Shown: positions 34,944 to 44,246, counted from the stretch's first letter. The stretch: 64,000 nt of DNA from UBA10646 sp046296295 (GCA_046296295.1 JBKBLG010000001.1:1-64000), one strand, 5' to 3'. Notes: a model not told the origin generated them from the letters alone. Numbers and translations are program-made.

Positions 34944-35933
34944 TTAACTAGCAAGAATTTTCACAATACGTAGCCATTCTTGATCGATGGTTTGTGTTTC
35001 TTTTACCGCAAGGTCTAGAGGTGTATAATGCATTTTATTATTCACAATACCCACCATTATGTTATGGCGGCCTTGCACTAAAGATTCCACAGCTGCGTAA
35101 CCCATTCTGCTAGCGATTAAACGGTCTAAGCAGGTAGGTGCGCCGCCTCGCTGAATATGCCCTAAAATACACACACGTGTATCGGCTTCAGGAATGCGTT
35201 CTTTAATTATTTTTGATACGTTTTGGGCACCGCCAAATACTTTATCGCCTTCGGCTACCACTACTAGATTTACTAATTTTTTACGCTTACTTTTTTCTGT
35301 TAAGTTGGTAATTAAATCTTCAATACTGGTGCTGTTTTCGGGGATAAGTATGTTTTCGGCACCGGTGGCAATACCGCTGTGCAAGGCAATATAACCAGCA
35401 TCGCGGCCCATCACTTCTACAATAAAAAGGCGGTCGTGTGCATCGGCGGTATCACGAATTTTATCAATAGCTTCAACAGCAGTGTTAACTGCGGTATCAA
35501 ATCCTATAGTAAAATCGCTACCTGCAATGTCTTTATCAATAGTTCCGGGTAAGCCAATACAAGGAATATCAAATTCGTTTGAAAATTTTTGAGCACCCTT
35601 GAAACTGCCATCGCCACCAATGACTACCAAGCCATCGATACCTCTTTTTTTAAGGTTTTCATAAGCTTTTTGCCGGCCTTCGGGTGTAAAAAACTCTTTG
35701 CAACGGGCTGTTTTAAGTATGGTACCGCCACGCTGAATAATATTTGCTACGGAACGGCTATCCATTTGATAAATGTCATCGTCAACCATACCACTATAAC
35801 CTCTTACAATGCCAAATACATCCAATCCTTCGTATAAGCTTGTTCTTACCACGGCTCTGATAGCTGCATTCATGCCCGGACTATCGCCACCTGAGGTGAG
35901 TACACCAATTTTTGTTACTTTCTTCGGTTGCAT
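34944..35933 (-). CDS. pfkA: ATP-dependent 6-phosphofructokinase
   Basis: This 329-aa enzyme phosphorylates fructose-6-phosphate. It has the ATP site G-V-L-T-S-G-G-D-S-P-G-M-N, the G-G-D-G-S motif (with Gly, not Lys, after the aspartate: the ATP-using type), the catalytic G-T-I-D-K-D-I and the fructose-phosphate site G-R-D-A-G-Y-I-A. Length is normal for the bacterial A-type enzyme. A variant repeat lies inside at 35002-35013. Confidence 0.95.
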   Translation of the reverse strand: MQPKKVTKIGVLTSGGDSPGMNAAIRAVVRTSLYEGLDVFGIVRGYSGMVDDDIYQMDSRSVANIIQRGGTILKTARCKEFFTPEGRQKAYENLKKRGIDGLVVIGGDGSFKGAQKFSNEFDIPCIGLPGTIDKDIAGSDFTIGFDTAVNTAVEAIDKIRDTADAHDRLFIVEVMGRDAGYIALHSGIATGAENILIPENSTSIEDLITNLTEKSKRKKLVNLVVVAEGDKVFGGAQNVSKIIKERIPEADTRVCILGHIQRGGAPTCLDRLIASRMGYAAVESLVQGRHNIMVGIVNNKMHYTPLDLAVKETQTIDQEWLRIVKILAS

Positions 35934-36089
35934 CTCAATTTATGTGTGTGTTATTTTTGAAGTGCTAAAGTTAATATTGGTAACGTTACAACGGCCAATA
36001 TGTGTCAAATGTACGCATTTGCCAACAATCACTTTCATGTCAAAGTAACAGCTAGTTTTTTGTACCATTGTTATGAAAATTTTACCATT

Positions 36090-38210
36090 ATGAACTTGCT
36101 TCGCACTATATCATTTACCGCAAGTGTTTTACTTTCTACCAGTATGATGGCTCAAATCAACTATCCGGCAACTCGAAGAGAAGTAGTAGCCGACACCTAT
36201 TTTGGCACCAAAGTACCTGATACCTATCGTTGGCTTGAAGATGATAATGCCGCCGATACCAAAGCTTGGGTAATAGCGCAAAATAAGGTTACCGATGCTT
36301 ATTTGGCAGCAATTCCGTACAGGAATAAAGTAAAGGACCGGCTCGAAACATTATGGAATTATCCCAAGTATGGAAGTCCTTTTGCCAAAGGCAGCTATTA
36401 TTATTTTTATAAAAATGATGGGCTTCAAAATCAGAGCATTTTATACCGCCAAAAAGGAATAAATGGCACCCCTGAAATTTTTCTCGACCCAAACAAATTG
36501 AGTTCCGATGGAACGGCAGCTTTAGGAGGGGTTAACTTCAGCAAAACAGGGCGCTATGCCGCTTATACAGTAACACAAAGTGGTAGCGACTGGCAAGAAG
36601 GATATGTAATAGATGCCCTTACGGGTAAAAAATTAGCCGACAAAATATCATATATGAAGTTCAGCGGCTTTAGTTGGAAAGGCGATGAAGGTTTTTACTA
36701 TAGCCGTTATCCGAAGCCTGATGAGGCAAGTAAGCTAAGTAAGCAAAACCAATACATGAAGGTGTACTACCATAAAATTGGCGATGCACAAGAAAAAGAT
36801 ATACTTGTTTTTGAAGACAATGCCCATCCGCTACGGTATTTTGGTGCCGGCCTCACTGAAGATGAACGTTTCTTAATAGTAAGTGTAAGCGAGGGTACCA
36901 GCGGCGGCGAATTATTGTATCGAAACTTGGCTAAAGGCGATAAAAACTTTAAAACACTCATTAAAGGATTCGCAACAGAACCAGATGTAGTTGATAACAT
37001 AGGCGATAAATTACTCGTCAAAACAAACGATGGCGCACCAAACTACAAATTGGTATTAATAGACCCTAATAATCCGGCAAATACCAATTGGGTGACAGTT
37101 ATACCTGAAAAAAAAGAAGTATTACAATCGGTAAGTACCGCAGGTGGATACTTGTTTGCAAGTTATCTTAAAGATGCTAGCACTAAGGTGTACCAATACA
37201 AATACGATGGTACTTTGGTAAGAGAAATAAGCTTACCAGGTATTGGAACTGCGAGTGGCTTTAGCGCAGAGAAAAAAGAAACTTCTTTCTTTTACACCTT
37301 CACATCATTTAATTATCCACCCACGATTTTCAAATATGATATTGCAAGTGGCAAAAGCACCATATTTAGAAAAACTGAAGCCAAATTCAATCCGGATGAT
37401 TATACTACAGAACAAATTTTTATTACCTCAAAAGATGGTGCAAAAGTACCTGTGTTTTTAACCTATAAAAAAGGGCTTGTTAAAGATGGTAACTTACCAG
37501 TACTGCTGTATGGATATGGCGGCTTTAACATTGCCATGACGCCAAGCTTTAGCATAAGCAATCTCTTTTTTATGGAACAAGGAGGCATATATGCACAAGT
37601 ATGCCTACGTGGTGGCAGCGAGTATGGCGAAGCTTGGCACCAAGCCGGTATGCTGCTCAACAAACAAAATGTATTCAACGATTTTATTGCAGCCGCAGAG
37701 CATTTAATTGCCAATGGTTACACTAACCCAAAACGTATTGCCATTCGAGGTGGCAGTAACGGCGGATTATTAGTGGGTGCTTGTATGACGCAGCGCCCCG
37801 ATTTATTTGCAGTTGCTATACCGCAAGTAGGTGTAATGGATATGCTACGCTTTCATAAATTCACCGTTGGTTGGGGTTGGGTAGTAGAGTATGGTAGCAG
37901 CGAACGCAACGAAGCCGAATTCAAAAATTTATTATCCTATTCTCCGCTTCACAATATTAAAGATGAGGTATGCTATCCTGCCACAATGGTTACCACTGCC
38001 GACCACGATGATAGGGTAGTACCTGCACATAGTTTTAAATTTGCAGCACAGCTACAATTTTCACAAAACAAAGCTTGTGGCAAGCCGGTGTTGATTCGAA
38101 TTGAAAGTAAAGCGGGCCATGGTGCCGGAAAACCCACCAGTAAAGTAATTGAAGAAGCAGCCGATATTTGGAGCTTTGTAATGTATAACCTAGGTATGGA
38201 TTTTAAATAA
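36090..38210 (+). CDS. Secreted prolyl oligopeptidase (S9A)
   Basis: This protein (706 aa from the ATG at 36090) has a signal peptide ending near S-M-M-A-Q. It then has the seven-bladed propeller and alpha/beta-hydrolase domain of prolyl oligopeptidase, which cuts short peptides after proline. The catalytic Ser556 lies in G-G-S-N-G-G, the Asp in T-A-D-H-D-D-R-V-V-P and the His in K-A-G-H-G-A-G-K. The frame opens at 36000 but those 30 residues are not signal-like. A variant repeat (36113-36124) encodes F-T-A-S within the signal peptide. Confidence 0.92.
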   Translation: MNLLRTISFTASVLLSTSMMAQINYPATRREVVADTYFGTKVPDTYRWLEDDNAADTKAWVIAQNKVTDAYLAAIPYRNKVKDRLETLWNYPKYGSPFAKGSYYYFYKNDGLQNQSILYRQKGINGTPEIFLDPNKLSSDGTAALGGVNFSKTGRYAAYTVTQSGSDWQEGYVIDALTGKKLADKISYMKFSGFSWKGDEGFYYSRYPKPDEASKLSKQNQYMKVYYHKIGDAQEKDILVFEDNAHPLRYFGAGLTEDERFLIVSVSEGTSGGELLYRNLAKGDKNFKTLIKGFATEPDVVDNIGDKLLVKTNDGAPNYKLVLIDPNNPANTNWVTVIPEKKEVLQSVSTAGGYLFASYLKDASTKVYQYKYDGTLVREISLPGIGTASGFSAEKKETSFFYTFTSFNYPPTIFKYDIASGKSTIFRKTEAKFNPDDYTTEQIFITSKDGAKVPVFLTYKKGLVKDGNLPVLLYGYGGFNIAMTPSFSISNLFFMEQGGIYAQVCLRGGSEYGEAWHQAGMLLNKQNVFNDFIAAAEHLIANGYTNPKRIAIRGGSNGGLLVGACMTQRPDLFAVAIPQVGVMDMLRFHKFTVGWGWVVEYGSSERNEAEFKNLLSYSPLHNIKDEVCYPATMVTTADHDDRVVPAHSFKFAAQLQFSQNKACGKPVLIRIESKAGHGAGKPTSKVIEEAADIWSFVMYNLGMDFK

Positions 38211-38227
38211 AATAAGCACCTTACGGT

Positions 38228-38267
38228 AAATAAAAGAGCGTTGTGGAATTACAAACCATAACGCTCT
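38228..38267 (-). terminator. Terminator overlapping the dinB-like stop codon
   Basis: Arms AGAGCGTT (38235-38242) and AACGCTCT (38260-38267) pair across a 17-nt loop. On the minus strand TTTTATTT follows. The stem includes the last codons of the DinB gene. An exact repeat (38219-38231) begins within the T-run. Confidence 0.65.
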
Positions 38268-38761
38268 CTAAATATATTAATGTGGTGCAGTATATGACCA
38301 TAAATTATAAACACCAAAGCGTTCGCACTACATTGATGATTAGAGGCTGTTCCAACCAATGCTAGTGCTTGTGGGTGAATACTATCAATCAATAAATCGG
38401 TGGCTCTTCTAACAGCAAAAAACTCTTCTATCAAACTGCCTAAGCTTCGGTGGTGTGCGTGAGCATTTACTGTAAAGTTATTTTCATCAAATCCGGGTAA
38501 TGGTGTTGTATCGTTACGGGCAATGCGTAATAATCGGTAACTAAATATTCGCTCTGTGTCAATAATATGTTGTATCACTTCCTTTACCGTCCACTTGCCT
38601 TCAGCATATGCATATGCTGCCTTCTCTTCGGGTATACTATTGAAAAACTGGTTAATTTGCTGAGAATGATTTCGTTGCAAATCGTACAAATGATTGCCAT
38701 TTGTAAGATTAATGTATTGTTCGTAGTAAGGTGCATAAGTGCCTTTGGCTGGCCTGCTCAT
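38249..38761 (-). CDS. DinB-family protein
   Basis: This 170-aa four-helix protein of the DinB/YfiT fold has the spaced histidines that bind a metal in this family: H in E-V-I-Q-H-I-I-D-T-E-R near residue 66, and H-I-L-H-H near 155-159. Members include thiol transferases and damage-induced proteins of unknown role. It overlaps the upstream desaturase gene by 4 bp (ATGA), so the two are translationally linked. Confidence 0.85.
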   Translation of the reverse strand: MSRPAKGTYAPYYEQYINLTNGNHLYDLQRNHSQQINQFFNSIPEEKAAYAYAEGKWTVKEVIQHIIDTERIFSYRLLRIARNDTTPLPGFDENNFTVNAHAHHRSLGSLIEEFFAVRRATDLLIDSIHPQALALVGTASNHQCSANALVFIIYGHILHHINIFRERYGL

Positions 38762-39693
38762 ATAGAAACATTTACACTTTTATCAATAGATGCTTGAGAA
38801 GTATTACCATGGGCTAATGCTCTGAGTTGATCGCTTGTTTGTCGAGACCCATCATGACTATAACCTGGCGGCCCAAATATATAATTAAGCTTTTGTTGCC
38901 AAGTAATATCCTTACGTTTTACATCGGTGGCAATATCATTCCATTCATGTGTTAATACATGTGTAATATCAGTTGTTGATAATGGCTTGGTTAATCCGTA
39001 TTTGATAGGCTCGTATTGCTGTGCAGGCAACTCTGCCTGAAAAGTACCAAAGCATTTATCCCAAATAATTAAAAACATACCCATGTTACGATCGAGGTAC
39101 AAAGTATTACTCGCATGATGCACTCTATGATGGCTTGGAGTAACTAAAATATGCTCCAGAATACCCATTTTGTCTATCAATTCAGTGTGCACAAAAATTC
39201 CCCAAATTTGGGTGGCACTGTACATTAATAAAATATCAGCAGGCTCGAAACCTAACAATGGTAATGGCAAGAAATAAACAAACCGATACAAAGGTTGCAA
39301 CACCGAACTTCTAAAACCAACTGTAAAATTGAAGTAGCTACTGCTATGATGCGTTACATGTACTGCCCAAAATAAACGTACCTGATGATCGAACCTATGT
39401 AACCAATAGTATAAAAAATCTTCTGCGAGCAACAATACCAACCAATACAGAACAATACTATTCCAAGTAATGAATTTGTAATGATATAGGGTAGCAAATA
39501 TACCTATATATACCGCTCTGAAACTCAAATCTAGCAGCGAATTCAAGAGCATAAAAGCAATGTTTGTGGCTGTATCTTGCAAGCTATACAGCTTTTTGTG
39601 ACGCCAATGGCCTATTAACAACTCTACACCGATAATTAACATATAAATGGGGGTAGAGAACAGAATTATCAGTTGCTCTTTCACAAACTCCAT
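38758..39693 (-). CDS. Sterol desaturase/fatty acid hydroxylase family membrane protein
   Basis: This 311-aa membrane di-iron protein has four or so helices and the histidine clusters of the family: H-R-F-D-H, H-V-T-H-H-S and H-R-V-H-H-A-S-N. Such enzymes hydroxylate or desaturate lipids, and bacterial relatives act on carotenoids, ornithine lipids or ether lipids. The substrate is not evident. It is the first gene of a two-gene unit with the DinB protein. Confidence 0.87.
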   Translation of the reverse strand: MEFVKEQLIILFSTPIYMLIIGVELLIGHWRHKKLYSLQDTATNIAFMLLNSLLDLSFRAVYIGIFATLYHYKFITWNSIVLYWLVLLLAEDFLYYWLHRFDHQVRLFWAVHVTHHSSSYFNFTVGFRSSVLQPLYRFVYFLPLPLLGFEPADILLMYSATQIWGIFVHTELIDKMGILEHILVTPSHHRVHHASNTLYLDRNMGMFLIIWDKCFGTFQAELPAQQYEPIKYGLTKPLSTTDITHVLTHEWNDIATDVKRKDITWQQKLNYIFGPPGYSHDGSRQTSDQLRALAHGNTSQASIDKSVNVSI

Positions 39694-39768
39694 AGGTTAC
39701 AAAAGCATTAAGTGTGTGGTATATTTGCGTGCAAATTAACGATCTTAGTGTTTATACAAACGGCATAC

Positions 39769-40239
39769 ATGACGGAACAACATCAATGGCAAAAAAAAGC
39801 AGCCGAAAGGCAAAAATTTTACAAACAGCAACTGCAGAAAGTAAATAAGAAAAAAGTACTTCCTCAGTTACCAGAATTACATGAACAAGCTTTTCAAACC
39901 ATCGATTGTTTGAACTGTGCTGCATGTTGTAAGAATTACAGTCCGAGATTTAAAACAACAGATATCAAACGCATTAGCAAGTATCTTAAAATGAAGGAGA
40001 GTGATTTTATTGCCACTTACTTATTGTTAGATGCTGATGGCGATTATGTGGCAAAAACTGCACCTTGCCCTTTTTTAGGCGCCGATAACGCCTGTAATAT
40101 TTACGATCAAAGACCAAGCGACTGTGCTAGATTTCCTTATACAGATGAAGATGTACTCATCAAACGAACTAATATTACACTGAAGAATAGTACATTTTGT
40201 CCGGCTGTATTTTATGTACTTGAACGTATTCAGTGGTAG
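39769..40239 (+). CDS. YkgJ-family cysteine-cluster protein
   Basis: This 156-aa protein has a basic helical N-terminus and then the cysteine cluster C-L-N-C-A-A-C-C, followed later by C-P-F-L, C-N-I-Y and D-C-A-R-F-P. This is the YkgJ (UPF0153) pattern, thought to bind zinc or an iron-sulphur cluster. The ATG at 39769 is preferred over the frame opening at 39712. It has no operon partner. Confidence 0.85.
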   Translation: MTEQHQWQKKAAERQKFYKQQLQKVNKKKVLPQLPELHEQAFQTIDCLNCAACCKNYSPRFKTTDIKRISKYLKMKESDFIATYLLLDADGDYVAKTAPCPFLGADNACNIYDQRPSDCARFPYTDEDVLIKRTNITLKNSTFCPAVFYVLERIQW

Positions 40240-40273
40240 CTTAAGTAGAGCGAAAATGAACTTGATGAAATTA

Positions 40274-40286
40274 CCTTACGGTAAAT
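40274..40286 (-). repeat. Exact dispersed repeat downstream of the SRP RNA
   Basis: An exact reverse copy (CCTTACGGTAAAT) lies just past the SRP RNA terminator. It faces the one-mismatch forward copy at 40432-40444 upstream of the SRP promoter, so the RNA gene is bracketed by an inverted pair. Confidence 0.9.
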
Positions 40287-40290
40287 GGCA

Positions 40291-40393
40291 AAAAAAGAGG
40301 CAGGCTACTTACATCGCACCGCTACAACCGCCTACTCTTGCTACATTCCTGTCCTGGGAGGGTTCAGCAGGAGCTGGCCGTGTAAGACCTGCC
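40291..40393 (-). ncRNA. ffs: Signal recognition particle RNA (4.5S), with terminator
   Basis: On the minus strand, 40393-40299 forms a long hairpin closed by GGCAGG with CCTGCC and CTTACA with TGTAAG. Its tip reads CCCAGGACAGGAATGTAGCA. This contains the SRP domain IV core: a 5' CAGG, a GGAA tetraloop and a 3' AGCA internal loop. The stem is followed by CTCTTTTTTT (40298-40291), an intrinsic terminator. The RNA is about 95-100 nt, the short bacterial form. It would bind Ffh to target membrane proteins. Local GC content is well above the surroundings. The plus-strand frames here are shadows. Confidence 0.85.
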
Positions 40394-40397
40394 GGTG

Positions 40398-40427
40398 CAA
40401 ATATAGGAGTTGTAATTTTTTTTCAAA
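40398..40427 (-). promoter_or_regulatory. SRP RNA promoter
   Basis: On the minus strand TTTG (40427-40424), 18 bases and TATATTTG (40405-40398) match the Bacteroidota -33/-7 promoter. Transcription would start about 5 bases further, at the GG that begins the SRP RNA stem. Confidence 0.75.
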
Positions 40428-40431
40428 AAAC

Positions 40432-40444
40432 ATTTACCGCAAGG
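40432..40444 (+). repeat. Variant dispersed repeat upstream of the SRP promoter
   Basis: ATTTACCGCAAGG, one mismatch from consensus, sits 5 bp upstream of the SRP -33 box. Confidence 0.85.
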
Positions 40445-40539
40445 CACTGAAAATTAAATATAAACAATGCCTTCAAGAACCATTGATGTTTATAAAGGTT
40501 ATTAGTAGCACTTTTGCAAGTCGTTAAATTTTTGAAGCA

Positions 40540-42651
40540 TTGAAAGTATATCCTGCCTCGGCTGCGGTTCAGTTAGAATTTGATAAGGTAGCATTGTTAT
40601 TACAAGAACATTGCAAAACAGAATATGGTATTAATAAGGCTAAAGAGCTACGTATACATACAGCTAAACAATTTATTGAAATAGCCTTGCAGCAAACACA
40701 TGAATATAAGCTGCTACTTTTACAGGGCATGCCTTTCCCAAACGATTTTAGCACCAACATTGGTAGAGATATTAAATTATTGGGCATACCTGGTAGCGTA
40801 CTAAAAGGCGATCAGTGGCTACTCATCAGAAAGCTGTTAGAAAACATAGAACGTATTTTCCGTTGGTTCGATACCGAAAGAAGAGAGGCCTTTCCGGCAC
40901 TTACACAAGTAATAGCAAACAGTTATTACGAAAAATATATTATTGAAACCATCAATGATATTATTGATGAACACGGTAATGTAAAAGACACTGCCAGTTC
41001 AGAGTTGCAAAAAATTCGCATGAACCTTTACCGCAAGCGTAACGAACTGCGAAGAGCATTTGAAAAGGTAATAGCACGTTTAAACAAAGCCGGCTATGCT
41101 GCCGATATAGAAGAAAGTTTTAGCAACGGTAGGCGAGTGGTAGCTGTATTTAGTGAATACAAACGCCAAGTAAAAGGAATCTTACATGGCGAAAGCGATA
41201 GTAGGCGTACAAGCTTTATAGAACCAGAAGAAACCATTGACTTAAATAACGATGTTTTCTCACTAGAAAACGAAGAACAAAAAGAAGTAATTCGCATTCT
41301 AAGAGCTTTAACAACATCGCTTAGTGGTTATTCACCTTTGCTACAGCAATACTTACAAATTGTTGGTGAGTTCGATTTTATTAGAGGTAAGGCGAAACTT
41401 GCCGTGCAAATGAATGCCAACTTACCCAATTTGGTAGATAAAGCTGTAGTAGCATTAACCAACGCCTATCACCCGCTATTATTGCTCTACAACCAAAAAG
41501 CCAATAAGCCAACCATACCAATTAATGTTACACTGAATGCCGATAACAGAATTTTAGTAATTAGTGGCCCAAATGCAGGTGGCAAAACAGTTACTATGAA
41601 AACCATTGGCTTGAATCAACTCATGTTACAAAGTGGTTTGTTAGTTCCGGTTAGTGCAGTGAGTACAATGGGTATTTTTAAACAACTTTTTATTCATATA
41701 GGCGATACACAAAGCATCGAGTTTGAATTAAGCACCTATAGTAGCCATTTGCTACACATGAAGCATTTTATTGAAAATGCTAATGGTAAAACCATGTTTT
41801 TTATCGATGAATTGGGTAGTGGTAGCGACCCCAATTTAGGCGGAGCTTTTGCAGAAGTAATTATGGAGGAACTAGCACGCCGCCACAGTATGGGTATTGT
41901 AACAACCCACTATCTGAACCTCAAAGTAATGGCCAACCATACTAAAGGTATTATTAACGGTGCTATGGCTTTCGATGAAAAAACATTACAACCACTCTAT
42001 AAACTTACAGTAGGCAAACCCGGTAGTAGCTATACCTTTTCCATTGCAGAGCGCATTGGCTTACCGCAGCACCTGATTAACCGTGCCCGAAAATTGGTAG
42101 ATGAAGATCATTTTAGATTAGATAAGTTATTGAATAGAACCGAGCAAGATCTACAAACCTTAGATAAAGAACGCGATGCCTTAAACAAGCTTTTGAAAGA
42201 AAATGAACGCTTACGTAAAGAACTACAGATTACCCTCGATAAAGAAAAACATAAGCAACAGGTAGAATTATTGCGTGAACAAAACAAATTGAATAGCGAA
42301 AAACTAACCTACTTAAAAGATACAGAACGCAAGCTCCGTCAATTGGTACTAGAATGGCGAAAAACAGATGACAAACAAAAAGCCGTTCAAGAAATTCAAC
42401 AATTACTATTTCCGCAAAAAGAAAAAGTAGTGGTAAGTAAAATGGAGCGAAAACTTAAAGAAAAATACTTTGAAACCAAACAACCGATTACTGTTGGTGC
42501 CAAAGTAAAGCTCAAAAAAAACCATCAAGTAGGCGATGTGAAGGAGATTCGAGGAAAAAAAGTGATTGTGCAAGTAGGTTTATTACCCATTACCGTTGAT
42601 CTTATTGATTTAGTAACTGTACAAGAAAAAAATACGCCACAAAACTCGTAA
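40540..42651 (+). CDS. MutS2-like ATPase without an Smr domain
   Basis: This 703-aa protein matches MutS2: an N-terminal clamp and lever region with coiled coil (K-V-Y-P-A-S-A-A-V-Q-L-E-F-D-K), then the MutS ATPase with G-P-N-A-G-G-K-T (Lys349), F-I-D-E-L-G-S-G-S-D-P and T-T-H-Y. A long charged coiled coil follows, then a KOW-like segment V-G-D-V-K-E-I-R-G-K-K-V. It ends there, without the C-terminal Smr nuclease domain of B. subtilis MutS2 (about 785 aa). The start codon is TTG, which gives the family N-terminus. MutS2 proteins act in recombination control or on stalled ribosomes, not classical mismatch repair. Confidence 0.85.
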   Translation: MKVYPASAAVQLEFDKVALLLQEHCKTEYGINKAKELRIHTAKQFIEIALQQTHEYKLLLLQGMPFPNDFSTNIGRDIKLLGIPGSVLKGDQWLLIRKLLENIERIFRWFDTERREAFPALTQVIANSYYEKYIIETINDIIDEHGNVKDTASSELQKIRMNLYRKRNELRRAFEKVIARLNKAGYAADIEESFSNGRRVVAVFSEYKRQVKGILHGESDSRRTSFIEPEETIDLNNDVFSLENEEQKEVIRILRALTTSLSGYSPLLQQYLQIVGEFDFIRGKAKLAVQMNANLPNLVDKAVVALTNAYHPLLLLYNQKANKPTIPINVTLNADNRILVISGPNAGGKTVTMKTIGLNQLMLQSGLLVPVSAVSTMGIFKQLFIHIGDTQSIEFELSTYSSHLLHMKHFIENANGKTMFFIDELGSGSDPNLGGAFAEVIMEELARRHSMGIVTTHYLNLKVMANHTKGIINGAMAFDEKTLQPLYKLTVGKPGSSYTFSIAERIGLPQHLINRARKLVDEDHFRLDKLLNRTEQDLQTLDKERDALNKLLKENERLRKELQITLDKEKHKQQVELLREQNKLNSEKLTYLKDTERKLRQLVLEWRKTDDKQKAVQEIQQLLFPQKEKVVVSKMERKLKEKYFETKQPITVGAKVKLKKNHQVGDVKEIRGKKVIVQVGLLPITVDLIDLVTVQEKNTPQNS

Positions 42652-42723
42652 CTTCACAAGTAACACTGCATAATTGCTACAACTCCAATATCCATTATAA
42701 CACCCAAGAAATGTTTAACTAAA

Positions 42724-43119
42724 ATGGCAAAATTCAACAATGTCCTACTAGTAGAAGATGATCCGATTACTGTACTTGTTTGCGAAAGGATCATTAAAAT
42801 GACAGGCTTCTCAGAAGTAGTGAATACCATGGATAATGGTAAAGACGCCATAGAATTCATTAAAGAAAAAATTGCTAGCGATCATAAGAACCTACCCGAT
42901 GTCATTTTCCTCGATATCAATATGCCTATCATGAATGGCTGGGAGTTTTTGCAACATTTCGATACCATCAAAGAACAACTTCCTAAACTACCTCAAATAT
43001 TTATTTTAAGTAGTACCGTAGATCCTGAAGATTTCAAACGTGCGGCAAGTTATCCTACCGTTAAAAACTTCATCTCAAAACCATTGATTAAAGAACATCT
43101 CGACGAAATTAATGATTGA
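42724..43119 (+). CDS. Single-domain response regulator (CheY-like)
   Basis: This 131-aa protein is a lone receiver domain: acidic E-D-D at 11-13, phospho-acceptor Asp64 in F-L-D-I-N-M-P, Ser-Ser near 103 and Lys in F-I-S-K-P. It has no output domain. In this window the kinases that could phosphorylate it are not seen. The DHp-only PAS proteins at 8.7 and 15.6 kb could exchange phosphate with such a protein, but this is speculation. Confidence 0.88.
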   Translation: MAKFNNVLLVEDDPITVLVCERIIKMTGFSEVVNTMDNGKDAIEFIKEKIASDHKNLPDVIFLDINMPIMNGWEFLQHFDTIKEQLPKLPQIFILSSTVDPEDFKRAASYPTVKNFISKPLIKEHLDEIND

Positions 43120-43170
43120 TAATAAGTATTACCTTACGGTAAATACAACAGCGAACATAACTATCTAACA

Positions 43171-43202
43171 AAAAACCGAATCTAGTTTTAGATTCGGTTT
43201 TT
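43171..43202. terminator. Bidirectional terminator between the receiver gene and phoH
   Basis: Perfect 14-bp arms (43171-43184 and 43189-43202, core ACCGAATCTA) surround the loop GTTT, with A5 and T5 ends. It can end both convergent genes. An exact repeat (43132-43144) lies between the receiver stop and this hairpin. Confidence 0.9.
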
Positions 43203-43204
43203 GT

Positions 43205-44224
43205 TTATCGATTGTAAGGCCTCCGCCCACCGTTATATTGGTTGAGATATTGTTGCTCCTCCCTTTGCTCTTTTTCGTATTCCTTATCGTAGGCTTTAAT
43301 AATCGCTTTCACCAATCTATGACGCACAACATCCTCTTCATCAAGTTGTATGTGAGCAATACCATCAATACCTTTTAAAATACGCGTTGCTTTATCTAAA
43401 CCGCTCCGTTGGTTCTTCGGTAAATCTACCTGTGTTGGGTCACCTGTTATAATCGCTTTGGCATTAGCGCCAATACGTGTTAAAAACATTTTTAATTGCA
43501 GGTCGTTGCTATTCTGAGCTTCATCTAAAATAATAAAAGCATTATCTAAAGTACGACCACGCATGTAAGCAAGCGGTGCAATTTCAATAGTGCGTGTGCT
43601 CATGTAATACCCTAATTTATCGGCTGGTATCATATCATCTAAAGCATCGTATAGCGGCCGTAAGTAAGGATCAATTTTTTCTTTTAAATCGCCAGGCAAA
43701 AATCCTAAACTTTCGCCGGCTTCAACAGCTGGGCGGGTTAAAATAATTTTCTTAACCACTTTATTTTTTAAAGCTCGAACAGCTAAAGCAACTGCAGTAT
43801 AAGTTTTACCGGTACCAGCAGGCCCAATGGCAAAAACAATGTCGTTTTTATCGGCTGCCTGCACCATTCGCTTTTGGTTAGCAGTTCTAGCACGTACGGT
43901 TTTGCCGTTAGGCCCAAAAACTAAAATATCGTTGGGGTTGCGGTCTACAAAATGGTCTACGGTTTCGGCATCATCGCCACCGAGTATTTGCTCAAAATAG
44001 TTATCACTCAAGTCGCCATTACGCTCCATGTATTGAATGATAAGGTCAATTTTTTCTTTGGCTGTTTCAATTTGTTCAGGAGCACCTGTAAGTTTCAGTT
44101 GCGTTCCTCTGCTTAAAATTTTTAGCAAGGGAAACTTCTTTTTAAGTAAGTCGAGCTTACGATTGTTAACTCCAAAAAAATCAATCGGGTTAACGGTTTC
44201 AAGGCTAATAATAAGATCTGTCAA
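43205..44224 (-). CDS. PhoH-family ATPase
   Basis: This 339-aa cytoplasmic protein has a KH-like N-terminal region (residues 30-90) and the PhoH ATPase domain, with A-I-G-P-A-G-T-G-K-T as Walker A, F-I-I-L-D-E-A-Q-N as Walker B, and I-I-T-G-D-P-T-Q-V-D. Members are predicted RNA helicase-like or ribosome-associated ATPases. The C-terminus is charged and basic. It has no operon partner. Two facing repeats lie just upstream. Confidence 0.9.
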   Translation of the reverse strand: MTDLIISLETVNPIDFFGVNNRKLDLLKKKFPLLKILSRGTQLKLTGAPEQIETAKEKIDLIIQYMERNGDLSDNYFEQILGGDDAETVDHFVDRNPNDILVFGPNGKTVRARTANQKRMVQAADKNDIVFAIGPAGTGKTYTAVALAVRALKNKVVKKIILTRPAVEAGESLGFLPGDLKEKIDPYLRPLYDALDDMIPADKLGYYMSTRTIEIAPLAYMRGRTLDNAFIILDEAQNSNDLQLKMFLTRIGANAKAIITGDPTQVDLPKNQRSGLDKATRILKGIDGIAHIQLDEEDVVRHRLVKAIIKAYDKEYEKEQREEQQYLNQYNGGRRPYNR

Positions 44225-44246
44225 CTTGCAAGAGTTTTAGGTGAGC

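Noticed and set aside
40214..40527. Two overlapping plus-strand open frames (78 and 80 codons)
   Set aside because: They lie antisense to the SRP RNA, include two 13-mer copies and the RNA terminator, and have no family-like content.
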